Shown: positions 44,774 through 57,201 of the stretch, in pieces
Layout of the letters: the number at the start of each line of letters is the position of its first letter
How positions within the stretch are numbered: the first letter of the stretch is position 1
DNA from: Daldinia sp. FL1419
Lineage: Eukaryota > Ascomycota > Sordariomycetes > Xylariales > Hypoxylaceae
DNA length: 64,000 bases
Reading direction: 5' to 3'
NCBI GenBank assembly: GCA_025201765.1
Contig: MU623414.1
Location: 114,909 to 178,908, forward strand
Notes under the pieces: model-generated
The model's database searches: none
What the model was told of the DNA's origin: nothing
What the model saw: only the letters and a program-made list of their open reading frames with translations
Program-made: the position numbers and the translations under genes

Positions 44774-47635
44774 TCCCGTTTGGTGGATCTAGTGGCGTTC
44801 CTAGGTCGAATTGTTTACAGAGATTGTCGAACTTCGACGTGACTCGTAGGACCGAGTTCCCTTCCAATTCAAGACGCGGATTCAGACGTACAAAAAGAAG
44901 GATTTCCCCTAACTAAGCGTAAGAGGGAAAAGAGAGGAAAGAAGAAGAGAAGAAGAGAGAAGAAAAAAAAGAACGAAGTGGCGAGACTCACATTTGAGCT
45001 AAGAAGGTAGGTAAGGTCGATTCTTCGGTACCAACGAAACTAAACGTGACGGGGTTCCCAAGGACCAAGGTTGTCTTCCTTCGGAAGCTAGAAATGATTA
45101 GATGTATGTAGAGAGACGCCTACGTCGTGGATACTGCATAAGTGATTGGTAAAAAACTACCTGGTATTTGGAATACCTAGAATACCTTAGGTATTAAAAT
45201 ACGGGGGATCCGAGATTGGAAGTTTACATCGTATCTACTTACTGAGAGCACCTCTCAGGTTAGGTATGGATGGTGGTCTCTTTTTTTTTTGGGTTTCGTC
45301 TTTTCTTCTAACAAGGATCAAACGGGATTTTATCTGTACCAGACTATTCCCTCCCCTGGTACTGCTAAACAGAAAAAGGATCTTATGTCTTACACGCATC
45401 TTTAGGTCAGTTCACGTATGGATCACCCAGTTAGTGTATTTCCGGCAATGAATCGGAGGCTAATGGGTCTCTAAATTCTTTTTTATCCTCGGGTTTAGGA
45501 TAAAAAGATCTGCTTACATAGGTAGGTATCCAATCCATAGTTAGTAGGTATATACCTAAGGTAAGTAGGTAGGTAGGTACCTATGCAGATACATGGAAAG
45601 GGGGACTTGCAAGTTGCCTTAAACACCGGCTCGGACCGGCTCTCATTGCTTGGCCCTTAAATCCGAAGCGGCTTAGTTGCGCTTGCTTTGTTTACAACTT
45701 TACTTGCTCATGCACAGATCGAGTAATACGGTCGAATATTTATCCCGTAACTATACGTATACCTATATGCCTATGTCAATGTCTTGCATAATCTATATCC
45801 AAAACTGTTGTTTTATGTATGCAATGTAAGATTTATTAATTAATCCCGCGTACGAAGTATGAATATAGGTAGTTATGTACGGATTATATAGAAAGATTCG
45901 ACGTGGAGAACCAAGTCCAGAGTCCAAATACAGTAGCATTTTTAGACGCTTAGATGAGTAGCGTCATAATTTAGCATTATGGTATTATTTTCTGACTTTT
46001 GTAGATGCAGTCAAACTGGAAGTCTAGGTAAAGATACTATGTACTTGGCATATACAAGGATAAATGCAAGGGTCCTTATCTACCTCGATCCTTCTTGTTG
46101 CTAGGACGCCGCAAAAAGTGTCAAGGGTGCGGCAACATTCCCACCAAACTCCCAGCGCTACGAACACCTAAATAGCCTACTAGTTAGCCTACAGGAGTAC
46201 CCCCCAGCAGCCTTGAAGGTTAGCAGCCCAGCTGGTTGGCTAGGTACCTTAGCTTTAGAATGGAATGTAAGGTTCATATAAAAAAGAACCCCCCTCTAAT
46301 CTAACATCGCCACCTCAAAGATCGAAAACCATTCTCTCACATCTTGAAGAGTTTAACATATTAAAGGTAACATAATGGACTTCACCGCATAAAAAGGTAA
46401 AATAGTAAGCATCCGATTTTTAATATCATATCATCACAAGGAAGTTAATACCAAGGCAATCCCTGCCAAATTTATGTTCAAAGAAATTCTCAAACGGTTC
46501 CCGTCATACCGTCATGAACTCCCGAGGACATCCCCTATATCGGTCGAACATTTTTCTTTTTCTTTTTCTTTTTTTTTCAAAAGGTATAACAACATCTCGG
46601 GATGCCGTTTGCATCGTTCCGTGGAAATGCGAGCTGCCGAGTAAGCGGAATCGCACGGAGACGTCGTGGAATGCCTCGACAACAAACATGGATTTTCTTG
46701 CGAGAGTCGGCGTTGCTAGCAAAGTATTCAAGCGTCACACGGCGTGGGGACAAACGGGCACGATCGATGGACACGTCGGAATGAAATCCGATCTTGATCT
46801 CATGCAGGCCGTTTCGACGCAGCCAACCGATGTGGCGGGTGCGTTTACCACAGAACACGTGTCGATGTGCTACCTCTTCAGCATACAGATGACACGAGCG
46901 TCTCCTAGATAACGAAATTCTGGTTTGCATCATATTCTAGGCCTTGGATATTCGGATAGACCGACTCGTAAGACGGGTCGATGCACATAGTCTCATTGGC
47001 GCGGCCTAGATTTCTAGTTTAGATTTCTAGATTTCTTTGCGCCCTTCTCTCAAACAGATTCCAGTATCTCTAGGGCAATCTTCGTGACAATGAGCAGGGT
47101 TATCACCATCAATCAATCAACTCCAAGAAGAAACAAAAAATAACATAAATGGCGTCTACCCCCATTTCAGTACTTCAGGGGAACAGCTGCAGTATATCCT
47201 TCTATCCATGCGGACGGTCGTTAGCACCACCACCGCCCCTTTTTCCCTAGACGCCTAAATCGGATTCCTTAATTGCATCGAGTGCGTCAGCGGCTAGTTG
47301 CTGTAATACCTGGTGATACTTGGTATGCTACGGTCCTGACAATCTCCGTAGAACGCCTCTTCGGGCGAGGGCAGTTTTCGCACATCTCCGACCCCTAGTG
47401 AGAAAAATCTTCGTTTGCTGCAAGGCGCACGGCATGATGGGGTGTTTGGGCTGTATTAAAGGCTGAGACGGTCCGCACTTACATGCTTAGGCGTGTTTTA
47501 CTAAAGAAGCAGCGAGAGTAAGTACCTGATTTCTAACCCTTCCTCTCAGTTATATCACAGCAGAGTTGAGACCTGCCTATCTATACTATTTTACATCTCC
47601 TTTACTAGCCATATCACGGCGGAGGTCTCTTGAAA
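44774..47635. other. 2.9-kb intergenic between divergent genes
   Basis: Contains purine-rich leader sequence just upstream of the MFS gene (about 44930-44975, AGAAGAAGAG-type), T-runs at 45281-45290 and 46553-46578, and a block of GTAGGTAGGTAGGTACCTATG near 45560-45585. A GC-richer island at 46500-46920 is open in several frames on both strands but matches nothing I know. A T/C-rich stretch precedes the SnoaL-like gene. Confidence 0.4.
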
Positions 47636-48465
47636 ATGACGACACCGGACGATCCCCAGGCCAAGGTGTATTCCCACATCAACGGCGTGGAGCGCGAGGT
47701 CCTGGCCAGATTAACTGTATCCGAATTATGCAAGGGTTGGCCTATATATCGTGACGCATCGGAATGGAAGAATTTTCGGTCCCTTTTCTCTAAAGATGCG
47801 TGCGTCTGGACTAGTTAGTACCGCCTGCTCATAATGAGACCGTGAACGAGATTAACTGACCCCGTCTAGCGTGGAGTAAACGCCAACCTATTGACAGTTT
47901 CATCCAGAAGTCAAAAGAGGGAAAGTCAAACGGAGACTTCATCATGCATCGTGAATGTGGCACTCTTGTGGAGATGAACCTGCCGCTGCTCCGAGCAGTT
48001 GGTAAAATGAAGGCGACCATAACCCAACGATTCAAGATGGGGGGTGACGACGATAGGGGGCTCGAACCGATTGTATTCGACGTGGACTGCGACTGTCGGT
48101 TCCATTTCTTTTGCTTCTGCGACGCGGAGACCAATGTTTGGAAGGTTCAGTACGTCAAGCTCATATACGAAAAAGATAAAATAGTTCCTGTCGACGGCAA
48201 GACTTCCCCGGGCTTCCACAAGGAGGCACTCGATAAATATCCAGAAGGATATAAATATCTTGGCGCAGCCCAGAACATACTCGGGCACGATGTCGACGCT
48301 TTTCTTCCAACTATTCAAGGCCCGGAGTATGGTTCTTTAGATATAGCACGATTGGAGCTATATAAAAAGATGGAAGAATGGCTCGACGGAGCAGACGACA
48401 TTGATCTATCAACAAGTTACGGTCATACAGAGACCAACGGGAAAGATTCGTATAAAGGGCGGTAG
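47636..48465 (+). CDS. SnoaL/NTF2-like protein
   Basis: Two exons, 47636-47813 and 47870-48465, giving 257 residues. I use the first true ATG (MTTPDDPQ); an upstream in-frame start at 47630 is not ATG. The N-terminal part, LTVSELCKGWPIYRDASEWKNFRSLFSKDACVWT, and the spliced continuation TWSKRQPIDSFI, then HRECGT and a DVDCDCRFHFFCFC strand, have the secondary-structure order of SnoaL-like domains seen in fungal secondary-metabolism and hypothetical proteins (scytalone-dehydratase-like fold). After the domain comes a tail (GFHKEALDKYPEGYKYLGAAQNILGHDV) common to one fungal subgroup of this fold. No signal peptide or membrane span. Catalytic function unknown. It is not closely similar to the SnoaL-like gene at 4.7 kb. 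Confidence 0.83.
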
Positions 48466-49770
48466 CCCAACGAAATACCTAGGTACCTAATTATATGGTT
48501 TGCTGCTGGAATGGCTCAGTAGAGTGCGGCTAGGTATGACACGGATAAGGCCTGGTAATGTTTGGGCATTTCTAGAGCCGGTTAAGGAAAAGATCATTAG
48601 AAACACGATGGTCGATAGACGGATTGGATAAAGGAAATATAGTACGCATTGCATCGCATGATAATTCATTAGAGCTGTTAGACTGTCCTTCGTCCGTAAT
48701 ACGACAGGATCTTTCATGATTCTTTTCATGGTGTTACTAATATATGCTGTATGTATGTAGATGTAACCTGGATAGCCATTCTTGGAGCACACAAGCGAAA
48801 AGCATTGATAATTCCGATAGTATGCTTCTTTCTCGACGCACCGCAACGTATCGCGTCGTACGTGTATCCAATCCGCACCAGTCAATGATACCGCGGGTTA
48901 AGGTTGAAGAGTTCGAATAACACGTAAGGTTGCTATAGAAGTTGGCGTATAGCTTATGCCAAGTTCGTCGTATGCTAGTTCAAGGCTTGGTCTTAGCTAT
49001 ACGACGTTTTAATGACATATCTTCACTAGGAGCCACCAATAAGAAGTTATGACGCTGCTATAGTAGTTCGTATTCTCCCATGAGACAAGACAACCCATCA
49101 TGAGCCTCAGTAGAAAGGCGGCACATCTCATCTGGTATGTATTTAGACAAGAGTGGCAGGTCCTTGTGCTCAGCCGCAACGTTGCACTCCATTTGAGAAG
49201 TGTGGTGCTTTTAGCATAACTGACAATGTCTCAAGTTGCATTCGAGAGAAATGAACAATCTGTAAATAGCAAAAAAGAATTGTGAATTGGTAGCTTACCA
49301 GACCATCGTCGTATTACATACCCTACCAAGAAGCTGAAGAACGGGGGCTATGCAAGTTTTATGTAGCTCCGACTTGCTTGGCGTCGCTCTCTTTAAGTAT
49401 CTCTGCCAATTGTGCATCGCCATGCCGATAACCGAAGGATCCGGGGAGTACGGTAGAATTGCCTTATATAGGCTCTTTTATTACAGCTCGCAAGTGAGAA
49501 CCAATCAGAGAGCGAATATCGTCTGGTATTCGTAGCTTCATTGGGGATCCCTGGTCAGGACTTTAACGGCTGAGATCTGCGAGGCCTTATGGCGTGTTCG
49601 AATGACGGCGACCTTGGGAAATGATATATAAGGTCTGGGGGGGAGGGGGGGAACATTTGAAGATCTTTAGTTTATCATCGTCAACACCATCAACACAGAC
49701 GACTCTCGTTTACTGTCCACAGTCGCTTCGCCAACACTTATAACCAATCAACCAAAACAAAATCATCAAG
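48466..49770. other. Intergenic
   Basis: 3' side of the SnoaL-like gene and promoter of the secreted cysteine-rich protein. A TATATAA box at 49625-49631 and a G-rich run at 49636-49650 lie just upstream of the transcribed leader of the next gene. Otherwise nothing seen. Confidence 0.5.
49625..49631 (+). promoter_or_regulatory. Probable TATA box of the secreted cysteine-rich gene
   Basis: TATATAA about 140 bases before the ATG, followed by a CAAC/CATC-rich leader (about 49680-49770) typical of highly expressed fungal genes. Assigned by position and consensus only. Confidence 0.55.
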
Positions 49771-50253
49771 ATGTTCGGATACAAGACCTTGGTTGGCCTT
49801 AGCCTCCTCTCCGCTTTGGCCGTCGCTTCGCCGACACCCACCACGGAGTCGGGATCAACCGGCACCACCTGCGACAACCCTAACCAGACCACCGGGTACC
49901 CCGACTACAACTCCTTCTGCCAGTGCCCTCCTTACAGCGCCGACTCCCCGGAGTTCGGAAACCCTTACCTCGGCCTAGTCAGGTGCGACACCAAGTGCAC
50001 CCCCAAGGTCGCCTCGCAGACCTTGATCCGACCCGAGAACGACAGCCTCGACTCCTGCATGAAGGCTTGCACCGGCTCTTTCGAGAAAGCCAAACGCGGC
50101 GAGCTGAGCGAGAGGCAGGACGGAGACTACTGGTTCTGCCACGGTGTGAACTTCATCCAGGGCGAGCTTTGCGAGTTCATTGGCTCCCTCGGGTCTACCG
50201 AGTTCATCGAGGGCGGATCGGATTGCCTGTACTTCAACAGCCTCGACTCCTAA
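49771..50253 (+). CDS. Small secreted cysteine-rich protein (candidate effector)
   Basis: An intronless 160-residue protein. A clean signal peptide (residues 1-20, ending ALAVAS) is followed by a Thr/Ser/Pro-rich stretch and ten cysteines at 34, 50, 52, 72, 76, 96, 100, 123, 134 and 152, an even number suited to five disulfides. The Cys-x-Cys and two Cys-x3-Cys pairs are regularly placed. A dibasic KR at 108-109 within EKAKRGELSER could be a Kex2 site. The start has a fungal A-rich context (ATCAAG before ATG), and C-ending codons dominate, unlike the AT-rich surroundings, which suggests strong expression. I do not recognise a named family; effector, adhesion or antimicrobial roles are possible but not shown. 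Confidence 0.85.
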   Translation: MFGYKTLVGLSLLSALAVASPTPTTESGSTGTTCDNPNQTTGYPDYNSFCQCPPYSADSPEFGNPYLGLVRCDTKCTPKVASQTLIRPENDSLDSCMKACTGSFEKAKRGELSERQDGDYWFCHGVNFIQGELCEFIGSLGSTEFIEGGSDCLYFNSLDS

Positions 50254-51415
50254 ATGCGCACGTTGAGCACGCCTGCGAGTCTTACGGCCTTCGCTTAAGT
50301 GCTAAGAGTCTATTTGTCGTATAGGCGCTGGCGACGGCTCGAGGCGGCGGTACCATGTTACTCTACCTTCCAAAGAGGACTATTATGTTACGAGAGCGAG
50401 CGCACTATTCTGGGTTGATTCAAGCGTATTGACGCATTCGCACTTTTGTGACTTCAAGGTGTTGGGGGGTTAGAATAGACTTGGTTTCTATAGCTGAAAC
50501 TCTTATTAATTTACACTGCTTATTGGAACCCGGCATAATCCAGACACCCGTGAAGGTTCTCTTGAAACCCGCTTTTTGCTTGTGATATTCTACGTGATCT
50601 TTTACTACACAGGGATAGCGAAGATAGGAAGGAGATTATAAGGCAGGGTATTTTATATCAATCGATTCCGGCGATTGTAAGCACAGAAGTGTTCAACTGA
50701 AAACTATATGAACATCTCTACCCCTATTCTCTTGATACCCAACTAAGGTTAGGCAAATATCCTAGGAAGCCTAAACTATCTATCCACGGCTAAGGTTTTA
50801 GACCATACTTAACTGAGATTGGAGGCTGGAAGTGATTTTTATCTCAACTTATGCATAATCACTTCAGAATTAGATATCCCAAGAAAATCCACGGAAAGGG
50901 GCTAATCAACTAGGTTAAGTACATGCCATTCATACATCACACTTACATACAATGATCGAAATTGCCTACCCATATAGCCTTCCAACTCTTCATATTAAAT
51001 AGAGACATTCTTCAGACTATTATCAATGCCTGTCCAGATATTCTCATCGACTCAACGATGGGATAAAATCACGTGCGGGAATCCCGGGGGTATTCTATAA
51101 ATAGTTGTGCGCGAAGGATCAACTACCCAGCTGCTCATGCGAAGCGGGCGGGATACTAAGATCCAAGACATGGATGGTGGATAATATTATATAATTTATC
51201 TATATGTTATATAACGCATCTCGTAGAATATACTGTGGCTTTGGTCGACGGCGTCTGTCCACCTCCCGTCTTAAAGACCCTTAACTTATCGGCGGTTATA
51301 CTTGCTCGGACATTATCGCTTAGGATCCTATGGTTATGTGTAAGAAGGCTCGTCGGAACGGGCGAGGCGTAAATATACCTAGCTGACAGTTATATCAGTT
51401 GGATATCCTTAGGCG
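50254..51415. other. Intergenic
   Basis: AT-rich spacer between two plus-strand genes. Nothing recognisable; stops in all frames. Confidence 0.4.
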
Positions 51416-53409
51416 ATGGAGGATATCAGAGTTGCAATCATCGGTCTAGGTATTCACTTCAAATGCGTCTTACGATAGTTTGCGCTAAACCAACCGTGTA
51501 GGACCTGCGGGGCTAACGGCGTTGAAAAGTCTACGTGAGGAAGGCTTCGACGCAGTCGCATTTGAAAGGCGAGGAAAAGTTGGTGGGTTGTGGTCGTTCA
51601 GTGGCAATCCTGCCTTTACTTCTGCTCTGGATGAGACGGTCTGCAACGTCAGCAAATTCATAGTGAGCAAGCCATGATAAGTCTCCTTTGAATATAGGAC
51701 TTATGGATTCTAGTCTGGCTTCAGTGATTATCCGATGACTGAAGGTAAGATACACGCCCCCTTTTCAGATTCCCTCAGAAGTCTTAGGTACTCATCGTTC
51801 GCTCTCCTCATACGACAGATTACCCTCCCTATCCCACAAGTTCACAAGTAGCGGAGTACTTCGACTCGTACGCTGCTCATTTCAATTTGAAACAGTATAT
51901 GCGCTTCAATACCACGGTTAGGAGAGTGAATCGAAACGCATCTAATAGCGCATGGGATGTCCACATAACTAATTCTAATGGCGACGCTATTCTGGCCTTT
52001 GATAAGATTATATTTGGACATGGCTGCGAGAGCGTCCCAGTATGGCCCGAGCTATCGAATAGAGATAAATTCAAGGGAGTTGTAATACATTCACAAGCAT
52101 ACAAGAGGTGAGATGCTTATTCAATTATCGCAATGGTGCAATTATTGACTAGAAACCACCAAGTCCTGAGCCTTTCCAAGGTAAAAAAGTCCTAGTTGTA
52201 GGGATCGGGAACACGGCTTGCGAGATCTCCCTAGCCTTACGAAAGCATACTTCTAAATTATATCAGAGCTACAGACGTGGAAGGATAATGGTTTCACGAT
52301 ATCTCGATAATGGAGTCCCCATGGATACTCAATTCTCTTGGCCAACCCTACGCCTGAAGTATTTCTTGGACGACAAGATACCTGGATTGATGACCATGTT
52401 CACAGACAGGATAATGGTTAATAAGATGATAAGCGACGCAGCTCGATCTGAACCGGTGCAGTCAGGGATATCTCATACCGAGAAGGTCAAACGCGCGGGT
52501 ATCAAGGTGGAGGACAAATGGCACTTGCTTCCTGCTCCAAGCATGGCGCATGTCCATCCCGCGGTTCAAGAAGACTTCATACCTGCATTATACGATGGGG
52601 ATATCACCCCAGTAAAAGGATTCAAAGATTTCATGGGGGACTATCAGGTCCTCTTAGAGGATGACACTACTGTTGAGATTGACGCCGTGATCTTTTGCAC
52701 TGGATATGAACTCGATTTCTCCCTCATGCCCGAGATGGAGATGGACGGTGCTGCTGGGTCTCCGTTGAAAAAAGCAGGTGATAAACCTCCGGAGAATGAG
52801 AGGGATAGCGATGACTGGAAGAAACCGCGACTCCCTCGTCTATACCAAATGCTATTCCCACCACGCTGGGCCTCATCTGTAGCTTTCTTGAGCTGGATAG
52901 CCCCTCAAGAGAATGTATGGTGCGTCTGCGAGTTAGCCTCGATGGCCATCGCACAGATTTGGGCAGCGGAAACGGCAAAGACGGCGGCCGAACAACCGCG
53001 GACGGGAAATCACCGGCCACCCGCCTTGTTACCTTCGTTGGACGAGATGAACGCGCAAGTAGACGCGTACCACGAATGGTGGCGGGGCGAATGGGAGAAG
53101 GATCATTCCGTGCGCTTAGGCTACGTCCGGGCGCACTCGTTCTACCGGTTCCTTCACGACGCCGCAGGAACCGGCCTTTACGATCACCTCGACCACATGT
53201 TCACCAGCCGCGGATGGTGGCTTTGGTGGAACGACCGGGAGCTGTGGACCTGGCTGTCAAAGGGGCCTATGAACAGTTACTCTTGGCGTCTATTCGAGAC
53301 TAACCCGGAGCGTATACCAGGTTATGGTAGAAAGACTTGGCCTGACGCTAGGAAAGCTTTGAGAGAAGCGGTAGGTATAACTATTGGAAATACCAAACGA
53401 GATGTGTAA
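51416..53409 (+). CDS. FMO-type flavin-dependent monooxygenase
   Basis: Five exons, 51416-51449, 51502-51662, 51714-51744, 51819-52107 and 52164-53409, giving 586 residues. FAD site GLGPAG at 10-15, followed by ERRGKVGGLW. Exons 2-4 join to KFISGFSDYPMTEDYPPYP, a stretch characteristic of fungal FMOs. The FMO signature FxGxxxHxxxY is complete at F160-Y170 (FKGVVIHSQAY), the NADPH site is GIGNTA at 185-190, and FCTGYE is at 349-354. For intron 4 I chose the AAG acceptor at 52163, since the nearer TAG at 52152 puts the NADPH motif out of frame. Family enzymes oxidise soft nucleophiles (N, S) or do Baeyer-Villiger reactions. The C-terminal 150 residues (HEWWRGEW, FTSRGWWLWW) are a fungal-specific extension. 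Confidence 0.88.
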
Positions 53410-53567
53410 TTCGGGGTTGAATTTGCTAACGTTTTTTTCTTAGTACGCGACGTGTGAAGAATTCAAGCGTCAAGCTCAGAGTTGAAACCGGGGTGGCACT
53501 GCCGGTCTTACTTGAGAATATCGTACGTTAATGACCATAAATAAATGTGAAGAACATTTACGTAGTT

Positions 53568-53569
<2 letters not shown>

Positions 53570-53609
<40 letters not shown>
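53570..53609. repeat. Homopolymer T40 tract
   Basis: Forty consecutive T, about 160 bases downstream of the FMO stop codon. It could be the poly(A) tail of an ancient antisense retro-insertion, a slippage-grown tract, or have an uncertain assembled length. No retroelement body is seen beside it. Confidence 0.95.
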
Positions 53610-53613
<4 letters not shown>

Positions 53614-56472
53614 ACCGGGATTATCTAATAAATGTCTTAGTGTCTGAGTCGGAAGCCGTGTAAGCCGTGAATTGAAAGCGGTGGGGGCCGTACGATGTGA
53701 TCTGGGATCGATATCTTGGCAGGCAACCTTTTTTTTTTCTTTTTTTTTCTCTTTCGAAATTATGTCTCACATATCCTGAAATGCATCTAATACATTCAAC
53801 CCAACAAAGCCCTTCCGCTACTATTGCCTATAGCCTCGTTAAGAAAACAAGTTTGCTACTTCTTTCTTAGTTTAATGTATTAGTGGCATTTAAGCATACG
53901 CGGACTTGAGAATCAGGTTAGAATTACGTCTTCTTCACTCGAATACCGACGCGAATAAAATCTATTGTGGTTACCCAAAGTTGGGAAATTTCCGATTGAA
54001 CCGCGCAGGTGATCTTAATAGGTAATCTCAATGGGAAAATCCGACGTGAGGGCGTCGGGCTGCATGTCAACATCCAACTCTCGAGTACTTTGTAGTTTGT
54101 AGTCGAGTATTATTTGAGAGCATTATTCGTGACAACCCCGATCGTCGGCGATGACGACAAAGCAGGCTGCAAAGCCTCGCGAGCTTACCGAACGTTCCGC
54201 ATCATATTGTTACCCCCAATTTCGAATCCCCAATCTAGAATGTCGTGCAGCCGGCATGAGTCAGTTTAAAATAGAGTTGAACGGGCTGAGAGTCGTCGAA
54301 CCGCCGACAAAATAGAAAAATGGTCCCCCCCCCCCCCCTTCAGGTACGCAGGTACGCATCGTAAGGCTGGATTCTAGTTTCTCCGGTTTATTGTGTTTAG
54401 TACTTAGTAATTGTTCAATAACAGGTACCTATTTAATGCTGATTTTTTCCCTCTAATCTTTTAAACTTTAGACCCTTGTAACTTGCAAAACCTGCCAAAC
54501 CCGGAAATTCGGGGAACGCACGGCATTTCTCTTGTTCCTTAGGTAACTAAACTTAATTAAGACCCTTAGCGTTGAATACTTGTCTAGCGTCCTCGAACAC
54601 GGAAGAGACGGAGAAGTGGACAATATTTTGCCCTTGTCTTATTTCGCCTTGCTCTTTTCGATCGGCTTCTGAAGTCCCCAACTTTTTATTTTTTATAACT
54701 AACATACTATAAACACGAATCGTAGCTATGTACGTACGTATGTAAAGTGATGACGGATCAGTCTGGTTCATCTTCGTATGTAATGCGGTGTGACTTGGTC
54801 TTCTTCGGACCAGGACCGGAAATGCCTGTTTCGTTTCCGACCTGTCAGCATGAATTGACTGCCCTGCGATTCCCTGTGAAGAATTACCAAAAGCTGTCGG
54901 CTACGGTACTGTACGGTACTGCATATATTTTTTACAAGGATCTTGTCAGATAGTCTCTATCTACTGGTCGACGACTTTGCTTGCTTGTGACGTGGGGATC
55001 TGTATGTGTTTTTGACGCTCACATGATTAATTGGTATGAGATGTGAAAATTGACCCTGTCCCCTCGTGGGTATTACTTCTTTTAGTCTATGTGGTCTATG
55101 TGGTCTATTGTAGAACCAGGTATGTACATTGGTATGTATAGGCCCTCCACGGATTCCTGTTTTAGGGTGGATTAGAGACTGACAAGGATGTAATCGAACT
55201 GTCATTTTTTTATTGAAAAATTTGAAATCACTAATAAGTCTTTTTAAATATTGTCATGAGAACGGTGGTCATCATCGATGTTTGCAACTTGTCGTTACGA
55301 CTTATAAGTGTACACATGATGAGAAATGCGATAAGAACTAAAAGATAAAATAACTGTTATTTGGAGAAGAAGCTTCTCCTTCTTGAGCAACCGAGTTTTC
55401 TGGTTAGGATAATTTGGAATTTGGAATCTAGGTACATACCATGTAGCAGATCGTATGCAGACTTCCAAGGTTAGACGATGCCGCGCTATATATGGACTAT
55501 ATATACTATATGTACCGCTATAGGTAAAACTATAGTAGACTAGGCCCGGTATGTACAAGACAAATACCGACTGCGCCCCCAAACGGCGTTGTCGCTAGCG
55601 GGGGAGGCTTCCTCTAGTCTTTGACGATTTCCAGGCTACCAAGAGGAGGTACCTGCTGGGGCGTTGAGTACTTGGACCTATACATAGGTACCTACCTACT
55701 TCCATGTGTCGAACAACAATAGCAGGGATTTACCCTTGGAAGCGACGTCGAATACATCATAGGAAAACTTGATGCTATTAGTTAGCGCCCATCTCTGCCG
55801 TCTTATTAGTGACATACCGTCATCTGCCACTTTAACGCAACTCAACCCGATGAACCTGGTCAATCTGATCAACCATGGTCAAGCCTGGTCAACCAACCTC
55901 CGTCAACATCGCATCAAATTATCAAAAGGGTATATTCTAACAACCATCCCCTTCCCACTTCTCACCGACAAGAAGAAACCCCAGTCAGCGAATAATATTG
56001 ATATTTTTGCCCCCAATAATTGCTCAGCATCCAGGCGACCATATCATACTACTACCTATCATACATATATACCTCCATATGGATATTATATATATATCTT
56101 ATTGATACGTACCTACCTGCCTACGTACTTAGGTACCTATTTACTTGCATACGCACCTCTAACTTACCCACTGACCGCATCGAGTCCCGCCTTAAAAAAA
56201 AACCAACCCGCATTTGTATTGCATTTGTATCGTATTATTGTCTTAATTGTACCATACGATCTTACTTCCCGCTGCAAACGCCAAAAAACGTTTGTCTATT
56301 ACCGTTGCGTTCCAGTCAGATACTGACTATTATTGCTACCTACCTACCTACTTTACTGCTTCCGATTATACCTTGGCTTCTGATATTACTTGCCTACTTA
56401 TCTACACACGCATTAAGCGGGGACACGACGTGCGTTCCGGTACGGTTCGACGGTTTGCGGGTTCGCATAATC

Positions 56473-56504
56473 GCAGATTGGCAGATTGGCAGATTGGCAG
56501 ATTG
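56473..56504. repeat. GCAGATTG 8-bp tandem repeat
   Basis: Four perfect copies, closely followed by three copies of CACGCAG (about 56524-56544). Probably in the leader or upstream region of the arrestin gene. Confidence 0.9.
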
Positions 56505-57201
56505 ACAAGCTCGCATATCGCAACACGCAGCACGCAGCACGCAGCACCACATCCCGGACTTTCCATTCAAGGTGTTTCCCTCGTAGCGGTTATTTACTTT
56601 TCTGTCTCTGACCATACCTAGTAACCCATCAGCAATACCTAGCAATACCCAGCATACACCCAGCATACCTTACCCTACCTATCCAAAGCAGCAGCCTACC
56701 TAACGCAGCCATCCATTCTAGCCCTGTCTGTCATTTACAATTGGGTCTCTCTCCCCCCAATGTTAATCATGACTTGGTTATGATTCACCTTGTTGTAGGT
56801 CTTACCCTCCTTCCTTTTCTCTCTCTCTCTATCACACCTCATCATCATCGTACTGTTCTTTTTTTTTTCAAGTCCTTTTTCTTTTATTATCGTTTTTTAA
56901 ACCTTGTGGCCTACTCCTGGTCACCCTTTTTAAACCTACGATGCCTATCAACATCTAATGCTACTACCACACGCATCCCTGCCGCAGCACAAGTCGTCGC
57001 CGCATGATCCGGAGCTATCCCGCTCGTCCGCGTTGTACAGTTACCGCTAGCCTGGCATGCGCCTTGCTAAGCAAGCATAACATCTCGAGAACGCATCCTA
57101 CTAAAGGAATAGACGACGGGAAAACCCTCGCTTCCTTTTTTTGCGCAACGCAGTCTTGGCGGCCAAATATTTCTTAGTTCTTTATTTCTAACAGCATCGT
57201 C

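Larger units (their letters stand above)
53410..57201. other. 3.8-kb intergenic with simple repeats
   Basis: Upstream region of the arrestin gene. It contains the T40 tract, a second T/C run at 53729-53754, a C14 run near 54327-54340, TACC/GGTACC blocks near 55680-55705 and 56105-56145, and two short tandem repeats at 56473-56544. Pyrimidine-rich sequence from about 56700 and a TTTCTAACAG acceptor-like site at 57185-57194 suggest a long, possibly spliced 5' leader. Frames at 55769-56621 consist of low-complexity Tyr/Pro/Leu-rich translation and are not called genes. Confidence 0.45.

Noticed and set aside
55769..56621. Overlapping plus-strand frames of 120-185 residues
   Set aside because: Low-complexity translation of TACC-rich DNA in three frames at once; probably leader or intergenic sequence of the arrestin gene.
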